A stretch of 64,000 bases of DNA from Diaporthe sp. PMI_573 (lineage: Eukaryota; Ascomycota; Sordariomycetes; Diaporthales; Diaporthaceae). This document shows, piece by piece, positions 1-10,902 of this stretch. Below the pieces are notes generated by a model, which saw only the letters and a program-made list of their open reading frames with translations, made no database searches and was not told the origin of the DNA. The stretch covers positions 62,001-126,000 of the forward strand of contig JAJTUP010000048.1 of NCBI GenBank assembly GCA_021399435.1, written 5' to 3'. The translations under genes and the position numbers were made by a program. Within the stretch, counting starts at the first letter, position 1; each line of letters starts with the position of its first letter.

Positions 1-145
1 GCTGAAGGCTACCACGCGAGCCTGCTGCTAGTCCCTGGTATATCCCCCGGACCAACCCAAAGTACTCAGATGACTAAGGAGTCGAGCCCTAAACCCGAAT
101 GGTAACGACTGGGGGTTTTGTAACAGTTTCCCCTATCGCCCGCCG
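1..145. other. Unassigned left edge
   Basis: No gene or repeat is recognised. The sequence joins abruptly, near position 146, to a LINE reverse-transcriptase fragment. Confidence 0.4.
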
Positions 146-925
146 GTGCTGTTTTTGTTCTTCAACGCAGACCTGGTGCAGCGGAGGGTTAAGGCGGCAG
201 GCGGATCAATCGCATTCATTGACGACTACTCTGCTTGGGTGACCGGCCCAACCGCGGAGGCGAACCGGGCAGGCATTCAGTCAATCATTGATGAAGCACT
301 CGATTGGGAGAAGCGCAGTGGCGCGACCTTTTGAGGCGGACAAGACGACGATCGTCCACTTCACGCGCACCAGCGCGCGAAGCAATGGTGTGGCGTTCTG
401 GGTCAAGGGCAGGGAAGTCATACCCAAAGCCAGCGCAAAGATTCTGGGAGTGATCATGGACTCCGGTTTGCGGTACCAGGAACATATCGCCAGCGCAGCC
501 GCGAAGGGCCTCAACGCTGCCATGGGCCTGAGGAGGCTGAAGCTGCTCTCAGCGAGGGTAGCGAGACAGTTGTTCATGGCGACGGTCGCCCCGGCAATGG
601 ACTACGCGTCGAACGTCTGGATGCATGCGCGTCGGGCGAAAGAAACGGGCTGGCTAAACAAAGCGCAGCGAATTGGTGCGCAGGCCATCACAGGAGCGTT
701 CCGAACCGTGGCAACTGCTGTGGCCGAGGCCGAGGCCGGCATCCGCGCAATAGGGGAACGGCATAAGCGGGCTGCGACGAGGCTCTGCATCGACCTACGG
801 AAGCTACCGCGGGCGCATCCGCTGGCAGCACTGAGGAACAAAGCAAGCAAGCGGTACCTCTCGCCAATGCAAGGCATTGCCGCGATGGTGGCTGAGATGT
901 CCACGGAGCGAATGCAGAGACCCAA
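146..925 (+). pseudogene. Tad1-like LINE reverse transcriptase fragment
   Basis: Two overlapping open segments (146-334 and 288 onward) encode the end of the palm and the thumb/connection region of a non-LTR reverse transcriptase. The catalytic box reads FIDDYSAWV, matching FVDDYSAWV of the larger LINE copy at 14,233-19,866 on the other strand, and similarity continues with scattered substitutions through the ILGV..D and ATVAPAMDYAS motifs. A one-base frameshift separates the segments near 330, where the other copy reads ATFNGDKTT continuously. Similarity stops near 925, inside the connection region, so RNase H and the 3' tail are missing. This is a dead fragment, older than the second copy judging by divergence. 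Confidence 0.85.
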
Positions 926-1215
926 ACAACTCAACCAACTCAACGGACGACCTATATTGAGTGAATTGGCTTAGTAATCGCCGACCTCTCGTTGAGTTGA
1001 TCAACTGAACGCTTTCGTTGAATGGATTGACGTTGAGTTGGTGTGAGGGAACGATCATGTGACTTTCATACTTTATGAATAGTCTCACTTTATGAATATT
1101 GTGTAAATAGCTTAAGTCGGAGTTTTCCTTAAGCGTCTCTTTCTTTACTCGTAAACAATCATTTTACCCAAGTCACACTCGACCTCGTTCGTGCTCTTGT
1201 CCTGTCACAGTTGGC
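926..1215. repeat. hAT-like subterminal region with GTTGAGTT motifs
   Basis: The motif GTTGAGTT or its complement AACTCAAC recurs several times within about 120 bp (926-1045). Such direct and inverted short motifs are typical of hAT subterminal transposase-binding regions, and the stretch lies just beyond the 3' end of the minus-strand hAT fragment at 1251-2105. No clean terminal inverted repeat or target duplication was found. Confidence 0.4.
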
Positions 1216-1250
1216 CTAATTGACGAGATATTCGCGACATGCTCCACCAG

Positions 1251-2105
1251 TTATTCCCACCCATTCTCCTCTTCTGCCAGCTCTCCCGCTCGGCCGAGAA
1301 ATGACGCCATTGACTCTCTTGCGCCCGCCTCGCTTCTGGCGCTGCTCTCGACCTCGATTTGCGTGGGAACGAACAGAGGATCCAGGTCGTCGATTATCTT
1401 GGCTTGTAGCCACGAACGCAGCACTAGACACATCCCGATTATATCGACTTCGAGGCGGCTGCGCAGGGGAGTCACCAATCGACCTGCGGCAGAAAAGAGC
1501 CTCTCGCACTCGGCTGACATCGGCTGGATCGTGAGGAAATCAAGAGCCATTCGAGAGAGGCGGGGATATTGAGCTCGGTTATCCTGCCAATATGTGCTGG
1601 GGTCTCGAATATGGGTGTCTGTTGGAACCCAGCTTTGTTGCCACGCCTCGTACTCGTCCCTCGGGGATTCAGGAGTCGCAGAAGACCTCATCCTCGCTGG
1701 CGTGGTCGTAGGCGTCGATAACCGGCTTGATGGCTCGTATCGTGACTGTTCACAGTATTCCTCGAAGGCATTTTGGTACTTCCTTCGCCGTTTAGCAACG
1801 GGCTCATTTCCTGGGCTCAATACCACCTCGAGGTTGCGATATTCGGTCTCCCATATCTCCTGAACCATCTCTTTCGCAGTTGCGATCCAATTCGGATGTT
1901 TTCCCCAGTGTTCTTCGAACCAACCCCATCGATACGCAGGGTGGAGAGCCAACGCCACGTAATATATTGGTGTCTCGTCGAGAATTGTGTAGTATTTGTT
2001 GAGCTTCTGCCACCCTAGGTTGATGTTGATCCTGAAGTGTTCGGGATCAGGATAATCCGCCGCGACTGCCTTGTACTCCTCCAGTTTTGCCATTAGGAAT
2101 TCGAG
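1251..2105 (-). pseudogene. hAT transposase C-terminal fragment
   Basis: The reading frame encodes the C-terminal third of a hAT transposase, including the dimerisation region: RYPRLSRMALDFLTIQPMSA, then ECERLFSAAGR and a final SWLQAKIIDDLDPLF. The same order is present in the intact hAT transposase at 35,426-37,917, whose matching segment reads MALDFLTIQPMSAECERLFS. Upstream coding (RNase H-like catalytic core, BED finger) is absent: hAT similarity begins abruptly near 2105, next to a pogo-like relic. The open frame continuing to 2186 comes from the neighbouring relic, not hAT. Not functional. Confidence 0.88.
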
Positions 2106-2120
2106 ACACCCTCCGACATG

Positions 2121-2440
2121 AGTTGGCCGGCCCACATTCGGGCCACCCCCTGATTCGGGCCACCCAAAATCGCACACCCGCCACAACTACCCATCGACTT
2201 CCTCTTCGTCTTCTTCGTCAGAAGAACCAACCACGATGCAACTTCTTGGTGTTTCTGATTCAGAAGACCCTTCTTCATCTGCGGACTCAGCCTCAATTGC
2301 CCCGGCCGCGATTTGCGCCCGTCGGATTGCCCGAATGTTGACAAACCTCGAGTTGGGGCTCGTTTCAACCCTCTTCCTCTTGATAGGTACGATCGCTTCC
2401 AATCGTGCTTTGAGAAGTTCATTCTCACATCGATTACTAG
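2121..2440 (-). pseudogene. Pogo-like transposon relic (3' end)
   Basis: A short frame (2187-2402) resembles the extreme C-terminus of the pogo-like transposase at 2951-4592: IRAIRRAQIAAGAIEAESAD against IEAIRRTQIEAGVVPEDSD, followed in both by an acidic or basic low-complexity tail with a SCIVV/STIVV core. The bases next to it (about 2126-2163) are GC-rich with repeated GGGCCACCC blocks, resembling a diverged terminal repeat of the same family. The relic abuts a hAT coding fragment, which suggests it inserted there or that a rearrangement joined the two. Confidence 0.65.
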
Positions 2441-2901
2441 TAATTTAATCAGGCTCGGTTTCGTTTTAACCTGTGGACTTTTAATTTTAACCTTCCGCTT
2501 TTCGACCGTTGAACACCTCTGCAGGTTACAAAAAAGGTCCATCGACAACGAGCTTGGAATGGCTGCGGATGTGTAAAGGCGCTGCCCAGGACGTTGACCC
2601 CAGAGCGGTCCACTGGTCTCTGAGCTCTGACCATGCCATCCTGCTGGGCTCATAACCGCAAGCGCGCGTACTGCGCGCTTGCTGGCACAAGTCAAGACAT
2701 GAGCATCCTTGTCGTACGACTTGGCATTAGCCCCAATTTGGATCGCCCACAGACAGACTTCTCGGCAATGTCCATCCCGGCACCGCGAGGAATCCCCGCG
2801 GCCAAAAGCCACTAGGTTGCACCGATCGACATGTTAAGGTGCCGCCAGGATCTGAGCAGATGCCATAAAATCAATGTGCTCGCAAAGCTTGTGACAGTTT
2901 A

Positions 2902-2943
2902 ACGTGCCCGGCCCGGATCTCGGCCCACCCCCGTTCTCGGCCG
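2902..2943 (+). repeat. Left terminal inverted repeat of pogo-like element
   Basis: Forty-two bases identical to the reverse complement of 4712-4753. The arms diverge right after this point (CCCTCC against GCCCAC). Confidence 0.93.
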
Positions 2944-2950
2944 CCCTCCG

Positions 2951-4592
2951 TCACCCACGCCGCCTTCGCCGTGACGCCGACGCCACCGCCACCACGATAG
3001 TTGACCCCATTTCTGATGGTGTTTCTGACTCTTCTGACCCGTCGCTATCTTCTGGTACCACGCCGGCTTCTATTTGGGTCCTCCGAATAGCCTCAATGCC
3101 GGCGAAAAGCTCATTTGGGTCAAGTTGAACCTTCTTCCTTCGGACCGCCCTGCTGACTTCAATTTGGCGTTCCAGCTCCTGGGCTTTTTGTGAGGACATC
3201 GTCAGACTAACGTCTTTCTGGTCCCAGCTCTTGAGAATTTTCCTGAAGAGGAGTCGTTGTGTGGGGCTCAGTTGCTTCCGACGGGCATACCGGGCCACCA
3301 TGCCACGTAGCTCTTGAGACCGCTTAGGGGTCGCAAAAAAGGTCCCTCGCGGCAGACAAAAGCACTTATCGGTGCAAAAATGGCTACTGAAGCTATCGCC
3401 AGCAGCCAATTCCAGCGTTTTTGCTTCCTTTACGCGGTTGTCTTCGATAAAGTGGCTTCCAAGTGCCCTATGCTTAGACAACGGCCAAAGACCCGTCGCC
3501 CGCCAGCCAGAACAGATATTTGACTCCGTAAGTGCCTCTATTCGGGCCTTGTGATAGCAATAAAGGAAACGTTTCTTTGCCACGACTGACGATGAATCGT
3601 GCCGTCCTTGTTGGCCGAGATGCTTCTTGAAGGCAGTCTTCAGAGGGCCGAAGACCGCCACATCTAGCGGTTGAAGCATATGTGAGGTATGGGCTGGCAA
3701 AAAAAACGATATACACCTTATTCGAGAAGCATTCCCACATGAAATCCACCGTTGTGTGTGTGTGGTGCCCATCGATCACGAGAAGGCGCCATTCAGAGGG
3801 GTCTTCCGGCGCCGTCAGCGGAAGGAAGACCCTCCGAAGCCAGTGGATGGCGATAGGTTCCTCCATCCACCCCTTTTTCGTCGCCGTGAACTGCCAGCCG
3901 TCGTGATCTTCAAGGGCGATAGGAAACCACTGCTGCTGAATGCTTAGTCCCTTGAAAATAATCAGAGGAATCAGGGACTTGCCCGTGGCAGAGATACACT
4001 CAAGGAAGGAGGTCCACGCTCTCGAATTAAAGTCCTTCTGAAGAAGCTCGCTGCCGTCAGAATAGCCGATAGTCAGGGCCTTCTCTGACTTGCCCTCCAT
4101 AAGCCCACCCTCGTCGGCGTTCCATCGGTTGGCCGGCTTAATCGCCTTCACGATAGGTAGCCCCATGAAGTCAAACCACGACCCGACGTTCTGTTTGGTG
4201 GCTGCCCTAAGCCGCTTTGCTTCAACGCGCTGATACTTACGGCTTCGGAGGATAGGGTGACGAAGGAGGAAGGCCCTTAGCCACTTTTTTCCGAGAGGAT
4301 CGACCTCCTTCCCCGAGGAGCCCAGACGGGCCGCCAGGGCCCTCGTTTCCCAGCGAGTCAGGGCATGGCCAAGGCTGCTTTGGTTGACCAAAAACATCGC
4401 CAATTGGTCCTCCTGATGGTCAGAAAGAACCCTCAGAGGGTTGGCGGCGACGTGATGGCTTTGGCAGCCGGCGAGACGACTTTGAAGTGTTGAGCGTGGA
4501 ATATGCCAGGTCCTGGAAGCCTCCCTGACGGGCATGCCATCCCTGACCGCCACGATGGCGTCGTGCATCTCAATTTCACCATAGGGCTTCAT
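2951..4592 (-). pseudogene. Pogo-like transposase, one frameshift
   Basis: The first methionine likely to be used is at 4592, starting MKPYGEIEMHDAIVAVRDG, a psq-type helix-turn-helix. A CENP-B/Tc5-type DNA-binding region follows (LSDHQEDQLAMFL to GKKWLRAFLLRHP). The DDE nuclease core follows: NADEGGLMEG (first Asp), LLVIDGHHTH (second Asp) and, in the next frame, SHMLQPLDVAVFGPLK (third Asp). The C-terminus is Lys/Arg- and acid-rich. The frame is lost once, at a run of eight A on the plus strand (3699-3706), between the second and third Asp. Every catalytic residue is therefore encoded but in two frames. A homopolymer slip or an assembly error are both possible. Confidence 0.9.
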
Positions 4593-4711
4593 GATAACAA
4601 GGATAATGCCTGGAAGAAGTTTGGTGACCAGAAAAAAAGTCCTCGTGAAGAAAACGTTGATTTTATAGGGGGTGGGTACAGACGCGTGCACGCGTGAACG
4701 CGGGTGTGGGC

Positions 4712-4753
4712 CGGCCGAGAACGGGGGTGGGCCGAGATCCGGGCCGGGCACGT
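4712..4753 (-). repeat. Right terminal inverted repeat of pogo-like element
   Basis: Forty-two bases, perfect reverse complement of 2902-2943, followed by the TA duplication at 4754-4755. Confidence 0.93.
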
Positions 4754-4755
4754 TA

Positions 4756-6480
4756 CTAGTAGACGAAAATGTTACTGTTTGATTAGATCAGCTGAACGCT
4801 TTGCTTCCTGCCAAAACGTCACAATGGAGTCATCCTCGTTACATCACGCAGCTGGGACGCCGTCGAGAAGCTGACGGGCAGCCACAAGACAGCGCTTGGG
4901 GACGGGAAAAGACTCGCCAATCAACGGTACCGACCTGATCCGTTAGATGGAGGGATCCTGCACAAGCCGGGGGGACGTCCTCTTAGCCTGGAACGCAAAT
5001 TCAGAGCGTTGCGTGTCTCTTTGTGCCAGTACCACGCAGAACCAAGAGACATTTCCATGCGCTGCACTCTCCGCTACCCAAGAAATGGCGCCGTGAATTC
5101 CATGGGCGCCATGAGCACCTGGCCCGCTGTCCTGCCTGTCGCCCCCGGCGGTTCCGCAAGAAGGAAACGTGGAAGCGCTCCGCCTGGCCAGGTAATGTCC
5201 CAGTTTACGCAAGCCGAGGAAAGATGGCACACTCGAGAGTGTCCGAACCAGTAACCCAAGAGGGCATGGCGACTGCTTTCCCTGATAGAATAAGAATACC
5301 TGGAGACAGTCCGATCAACCGGGCAAGATGTTGTAAAGCAGACAGCATACGCCTGAGTGAGATCCATGACGAAATGGAACAATAGATCCTCGGTTTGCGT
5401 TCTCTGTACTGCAGACACTGGCGGCCAGGGCCCTTGTCTCTTGTTTAGGAGATTAGGCAGCATGACTGACCCTCCAGAGAAAAAGCCGGATGATTGGCGA
5501 AATGTCAGCGTCCTCCGCTCGCGTACCAGAGCATACAAACGCTGGCATTGTCAACTGGCCACGACCCAGATCCCGGTTTGTAGTAAGCGTGAGGGTGCGA
5601 TCGGCAGATTTCGGCGGAGTTCCAAAGTGCGTTACTCGTCCCGCCAATAGGGTGAGTGCCGATGCAAGCCTTGTCCAAAAGGGCAGCTTTGGCTGCCAAC
5701 AATCAATAGTTCCCTAAGCCTTATCCCTGCCGTTCGCCAACACGGGATATGATCGGCAGAGTTCAGCTCTGTTAGACAAACTCGCCCAAGATCGACGGCC
5801 CTGACTTTGCTTCTTACCTACGTCCACACCAATGACATCCTTGGGACTGACCATCCGCCAACAATTCGGCCTGCGCAATACCGGTATTGTTTGGCGCAGT
5901 TTGGGTGAAGGTGGCTCTGCAGAAGAAAGCAACTACGAGGTGATCAGCGTGACAATGCGGCGGCGAGCAGACCGCACATACACATTATGTGGGGCTTGCA
6001 TTCTCCGTCCTGGTGTGAGCAATGTTTCTCTCCTGCTGCGATCAACGGTGGCCAAGAGCGATATGCAAAATATTCTCATCATGCCGTGAGCTGCTCCGTG
6101 GGGGAGCGTCCCGCTCCCGCCACCTGCAGCACCTCCATTTCCGTGCCACTCAGTATGGAATGTCAAGGAGGGGGTATGCTTCTGCCAATGGAAACTACCT
6201 CTCTGTGCCGTGATTGACTCTGATTACTGCACTTGGCTAAGGTGGGGTTGGGCGGGGGCTTACTGGGGCCAATACCTACAGGATTTAAACCAGAATTTCT
6301 CTCCTATCACCGTCACCACAACACAAGATGCTCGCCTTACATATCCGGTGCATGCTCTGCCCCCGCTCAGCCACGGTCTAGGGCGTCCAGGACTTGTTAC
6401 CGCTGCCCGAAGCGCATGAGATCGTGGTGCCCGTTGATCGATTTCAGCAAAACTGTGCTTGTGTTACCCTCATTGACTAT
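4756..6480. other. 1.7 kb with no recognisable gene
   Basis: Only short open frames are present, without family motifs or credible exon structure. A GATCAGCTGAACGCTTTGC stretch (about 4788) resembles GATCAACTGAACGCTTTCG near 990, suggesting that the two flanks of the 1-4.7 kb transposon block once belonged to one repeat. Confidence 0.5.
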
Positions 6481-6680
6481 GTGAGCGCAGATTCTTGAGA
6501 ATCCCCGTCAGGTTTGCGTACGATGTTAGCTGACGTATTCTGTTCTGCAACCTCTATAGGGACAGTACTAAAGAGCTTCCAATAGCAACGGCCGATAACG
6601 AGAAGGATCATGGTAAATATATTAGGGTAAGTACTACGATCTGGGACGGCTTCTGTTGCTAATGAGGACATTAATAGGAA

Positions 6681-7019
6681 GTAAGCCTTTCTGTGCCGAC
6701 GAGACGGAGCGATATGTTTGCTGACCCCGGTTGTCTCTGGTGATATAGGTTGTAAGTCTTTCTGTGCCGACGAGACGGAGCGATATGTTTGCTGACCCTG
6801 GTTGTCTTTGGTGATATAGGTTGTAAGTCTTTCTGTGCCGACGAGACGGAGCGATATGTTTGCTGACCCCGGTTGTCTTTGGTGATATAGGTGGTAAGTC
6901 TTGGTGTGCCGACGAGACGGAGCGATATGTTTGCTGACCCTGGTTGTCTTTGGTGATATAGAAAGTAAGTCTTGGTGTGCCGACGAGACGGAGCGATATG
7001 TTTGCTGACCCATTTTTCA
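6681..7019. repeat. 71-bp minisatellite, five copies
   Basis: The core TGTGCCGACGAGACGGAGCG recurs with starts spaced exactly 71 bp (at 6692, 6763, 6834, 6905 and 6976). Copies differ at a few positions, for example CTTTCTG against CTTGGTG before the core. On the minus strand all five copies are free of stops, so a 178-codon open frame (6477-7013) crosses them although 71 is not a multiple of three; the encoded peptide therefore cycles through the three frames (SKHIAPSRRH, ANISLRLVG, QQTYRSVSSA). I treat the open frame as a by-product of the repeat. Confidence 0.93.
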
Positions 7020-7142
7020 GGAAGTACGTGCTACTATGCTAACCCCGTGAAATGGCTGACCATATCTGTTTTATTCTGCCAGTTTGTGAGTTAGTCTGTA
7101 CACTTGTGTATTATGCAATGCTGACATAGATGAACAACCCAG

Positions 7143-9140
7143 GATGCTCAGGACGAATATATCTACCGGCGTGATGATGCATTTTTAGCACGCCTTAAAG
7201 CAGAAATTCTGCCAAATTTGACCTTCAATACTGAAGCCTCTTCAGCATTATGCGATCGGTGTCTCAACATTAACCTAGAGATCACTCTCTCTTCGTTGCT
7301 TGACCATGACCCAAAGGACGGCTGTGGTCTCTGTCAAATCCTCTCGAAATGCCTCAACAAGGACGAGGTCAAGGACACCAAGATGCAACTTCTTGAAGCC
7401 CGGCATTACGTAAGGATCTGTGCTGTGTTGGGTGTGTGAAACTGCTCCGTTTGTTGAAGATACTGGAATAGAGAGCTGATACTTTAGAAGGGCCCCAGAA
7501 CGACTCTCAAAAGTCGAAATTGATACAACCCGGACTTCCCGTATTCCTACAATCGGGTAGCCCGAGTCATTTCAGGCTAATCAATGAATGGCTTCGACTC
7601 TGTGCCGACGGCAAATGCTCGCGAGAGGGTGGATGCTGTCCCAACCCCAATGGTGCTCAAATGCCAACCCGGGTCATCGATGTGGGGATTGGCCGCGACA
7701 GATTGCGCCTCATCTCGACAGACAAACTGAGACAAGGAATACCCTACGTTGCTCTGTCCCATTGCTGGGGCAAGCCAACGAAGGAACAGAAAGACGAATG
7801 GTGTACTACGCGCAGCAACGAGAAGGAGAGGACTCGAGGATTCCCGGTTGCAGGCTTGCCGGCGACATTTAAAGATGCAATCAGAGTCACTCAAGAGATC
7901 GGCAAGCAATATCTCTGGATCGACTCGCTTTGTATCTTGCAAGGCGACGATAAGGACTGGGAAGCTGAAGCCAAGAATATGGAAACGGTCTTCAGGAACT
8001 CTTACTGTACGATTGCTGCCACCTCTGCCAAAGCTTCAACTGAGGGATTTCTCAACCGGCCGATGGAAGAGTCAAATTTGCAATACGTGACAGTGCCTAA
8101 GTCCTCACATGGCAAGGTCTATGTTTGCACATCTATCGACGATTTCCCTGGCGACGTGGAGGAAGGTGTCTTGAACAAGCGGGCATGGGTGTTACAGGAA
8201 CGAGCCTTGTCACGCCGAACGATCCATTTTACGACAAGCCAAACGTACTTCGAGTGTGGGGGGGGGGGTGCGTTGCGAAACGCTTACTTACATGTACAAG
8301 TAAGTCCACGTGGAGCTCAGCTACACGCACCGCTTCTTGCCTTTACAATTCCATTGTTATCACCAAGTACTTACTAATAAGCTTGCTAATTTGTAATAAA
8401 TTAGCGCGAATTTATCTTTTCGAAGTGACCCAGAATTTCCTCGCTCTATTACGCAACGCGCTCTGGCGGCTCAAATCCGGTTGTTTCAATCTCTGTTTGC
8501 TGGATACTCGAACTTAGGCCTCACGAAGGAGACAGACAGGCCCGTTGCGATCGACTCACTCGTCATGGCGTTGGCCGACGCTTTCCGAACAAATGTCAGA
8601 TACGGTATCTTTGAACGCTATCTCCACAGAAGTCTCCTATGGCGACGGTTGCAGAAAATTACCAAGGAGCGGATATCTGACACAGCTGGCCAGAAGGTTC
8701 CGTCGTGGTCTTGGATGGCATATCCTGGGCAGGTCGAGTATCCGGAAATTGGAGACGTTGAGTGGGATGAGAGCGTTCAATTTGTGGATGGCAAGGCGAC
8801 CAACGAGACCAGCAACCCGGAGAATGATGGCTATCTTTTGAAGGCTCGAGTGACACGTATTCAACATTGCGAGATCAAATCAGAGAGTTTGGAACATGTT
8901 ATACGCAATGAGAAGGGCGATGAAGTCGTGCATCTGTGGTTCGATCAAGAAAGAGAGGCCTCGATAGAGGTACGGTGTGCTATAATGGGAAGAGGGACGA
9001 GACGAAAGGATGGCAAACGGACATATTACGTACTGGTTGTTACGGAAGGCCCGGAAAGCGGATCATGGGCGAGAGCCGGGATGGGTTCTATCGAACAGGG
9101 TTTCATATCGTTTGACGGTCAAGACAAGGCGGGACAGATC
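7143..9140 (+). pseudogene. HET-domain part of a HET-BCS1 composite gene
   Basis: HET domains trigger the cell-death reaction of fungal vegetative incompatibility. Exons read: up to 7409 (CDRC..L..DPKDGCGLC segment), 7499-8299, and 8405 onward; introns 7410-7498 (GTAAGG..CAG, phase 0) and 8300-8404 (GTAAGT..TAG, phase 2). Hallmarks in order: YVALSHCWG, LPATFKDAI, YLWIDSLCI, a WVLQERALSRR motif and VPSWSWMAY. The first exon start is not defined; a possible acceptor is at 7141-7142. Frame is lost at a run of eleven G (8258-8268): before it the frame gives TYFEC, after it the HET-typical VRCETLTYM lies one frame over. One base fewer would restore it. Downstream, the frame continues without a stop into a BCS1-like ATPase. 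Confidence 0.88.
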
Positions 9141-10404
9141 TCATACAAGATGTTCCTGTACAGCTTATGGGTGCACGGCCGCGCGCTTCAGGCGTTCATT
9201 AAAAAACTCCTGCAGGACTATAACGCAAAACTAGCACGGGGTAATATTACTGTCTATCGACATAGTTCGGAGAAGGGCGAGCACCGCTGGGTCCGGAACA
9301 AAAAGGACAAGATACGGCACCGTCCGGAAAAGAGTGTCTGCATAAGCCCCAAGGTCGCTGAGAGCTTCCTGGGAGACATGCAAAGGTACATTATGCAACG
9401 AGAGTTATTGAAGGCCAGAGGCGTGATCACTCGCCGTGGCTATCTATTACACGGTTAGTATCACAGCATCGTGAATCGTTATTGCCCTCAAGACTTAGTC
9501 TCTTGTTCACGGTTAACGTTGGCTCTACGTCACCTAGGTGAACCGGGCACGGGCAAGACGTCGCTCGTCCAGGTGGCGGCGACCGTATTTGGACTGAAAA
9601 TGTACATTATTTCCATGTCCAGATTCTGGGGGACCGCCGCGGACCTGACCGAGCTGATCAACGCTATGGAGAAGCCCGGAATCCTGCTGCTGGAGGACCT
9701 CGACACCGCCAACGTGAAGAACCGCCAGATCATTTCCGCCGCCACCGAAGTCGCCAGCTCCGGCACCGACGCCAGCCCAGGCTCAGACAAATCGAAAGAC
9801 GCGACCCTGGCTGCCCTCCTGGCAGAAAGCGAATCAGCAGGATCGTCCGGTGGTAACGGCTTGCTCGAGACCCTGCTGCAGGCCCTGGATGGCGTCGGCG
9901 CCGCGCAGGACCGCATCGCCATCATCACAACCAACCGCGTGGAGGCCCTCGACAAAGCTCTGATCCGGCCTGGACGGATCGACGTCAAGATCGAATGCGG
10001 CCTAGCCACTGACGAGATGGCCGAGCAGATGTTCCTCCGCTTCTTCGGCCCCCTGGATCACTCGGACAGTGATGAGGGAGAAAGTGGGGACGACGAGGAG
10101 AGGGTGGGGGGAGGGTGGGAAGAAGAAAAAGGAGAGGAAGGAGGAGAAGAAGAAACTAGGAGAGCTCCCGAGCCAGCTTAGCCCCGAGGAGGCCGAGCGG
10201 CTGGCCAAGCTGTTCGGGCAGCGTCTCGGAGGCGAAAAGCTCAGCGGCGCCGACCTCGAGAACTACTGCGTGACCATCTTCGGCGACCCGAAGAAGGGCG
10301 TCGACGGCGCAGTGGAGTGGAAGGAGAAGACGCTGGCTGAGAAGAAAGAGCTCGAGAAGAAGAGACAGGCGGCGGCCGCGGCCAAGGCCGGGAGGAAAGG
10401 CTAG
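9141..10404 (+). pseudogene. BCS1-like AAA+ ATPase part of the composite gene
   Basis: BCS1 proteins are AAA+ ATPases; the mitochondrial member translocates the Rieske protein, while fungal paralogues are diverse. After the HET end (near QDKAGQI) the same frame gives a truncated BCS1_N segment (LYSLWVHGRALQAFIKKLLQ, then ITVYRHS), a linker, and RRGYLLHG. An 84-bp phase-1 intron (9454-9537) splits the Walker A motif, which reads HGEPGTGKTS after splicing. Walker B is ILLLEDLDT, followed by IAIITTNRVEALDKALIRPG (sensor 1 and arginine region). In place of a conventional tail there is an acidic, then Lys-rich tract. The frame changes in the GA-rich tract around 10,085-10,140; the last part (10,140-10,404) resembles the BCS1 C-terminal helical region in the next frame. 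Confidence 0.85.
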
Positions 10405-10902
10405 CGAATATGAGCCTGGACCGTACCCTAAAGACTTGTTTCTTTTGTTGTAGCGACGGGCCTACCTATGAGGGACTTTACGAGAGCGCTACGCCAACGC
10501 GTCACAGATTGATAGACATTGCAAGATTGCAAGGCACACGCGGGGATGGCCATGGGGAGGACGGCGAGATGCCAGGAAAACGTTGCACGCGCGAGAAAGG
10601 GATCAAAAGGGGGAAATGGAAGGAAAGGAAGATCATGGTCAATAGCCTAGAATACTGTCGGTTGATCGCTCCAGGCTCTGTCTGGCCTGCTAGCTTCCGA
10701 GTCTGCCGCAATAGGGCATCGGTATTTGCCTGGAAGCGAGGAAGACACTCAGTGACAGAAAACCACGTTGGCTTATCCTGATCTTCTGTCCTGCGTCACT
10801 GAATTGAGTTTCGGGAGGACGCACAAGTTTCCTTTCAGAAAAGGGAGTGAGACTCAGATGAGGAGTAGCCCTGATAACTATAATAAGTCGAGACCTTAGC
10901 TC
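10405..10902. other. Intergenic, nothing recognised
   Basis: Downstream flank of the composite gene. Only short frames without motifs. Confidence 0.5.

Larger units (their letters stand above)
2902..4753 (-). mobile_element. Pogo/Fot1-like DNA transposon, structurally complete
   Basis: An 1,852-bp element is bounded by 42-bp terminal inverted repeats that match perfectly (2902-2943 and 4712-4753; outer bases ACGTGCCCGGCCC). Immediately outside lies TA on both sides (2900-2901 and 4754-4755), the target duplication expected of the Tc1/mariner-pogo superfamily. It carries one transposase gene on the minus strand. Identical ends mean recent insertion or strong conservation. The transposase has one frameshift, so this copy is probably not autonomous but could be mobilised in trans. 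Confidence 0.93.

Noticed and set aside
2093..2812. 239-codon minus-strand frame
   Set aside because: Only a short internal stretch resembles the pogo C-terminus, and in another frame; the rest has no motif.
5023..5385. 120-codon plus frame in the unassigned left region
   Set aside because: Arg/Pro/Ser-rich, overlapping frames on both strands of similar length, no motif.
6477..7013. 178-codon minus-strand frame over the minisatellite
   Set aside because: Openness comes from the repeat unit being stop-free in all frames; no similarity and no start context.
6681..7019. CRISPR-like array
   Set aside because: Direct tandem repeats with no spacers, in a eukaryotic genome.
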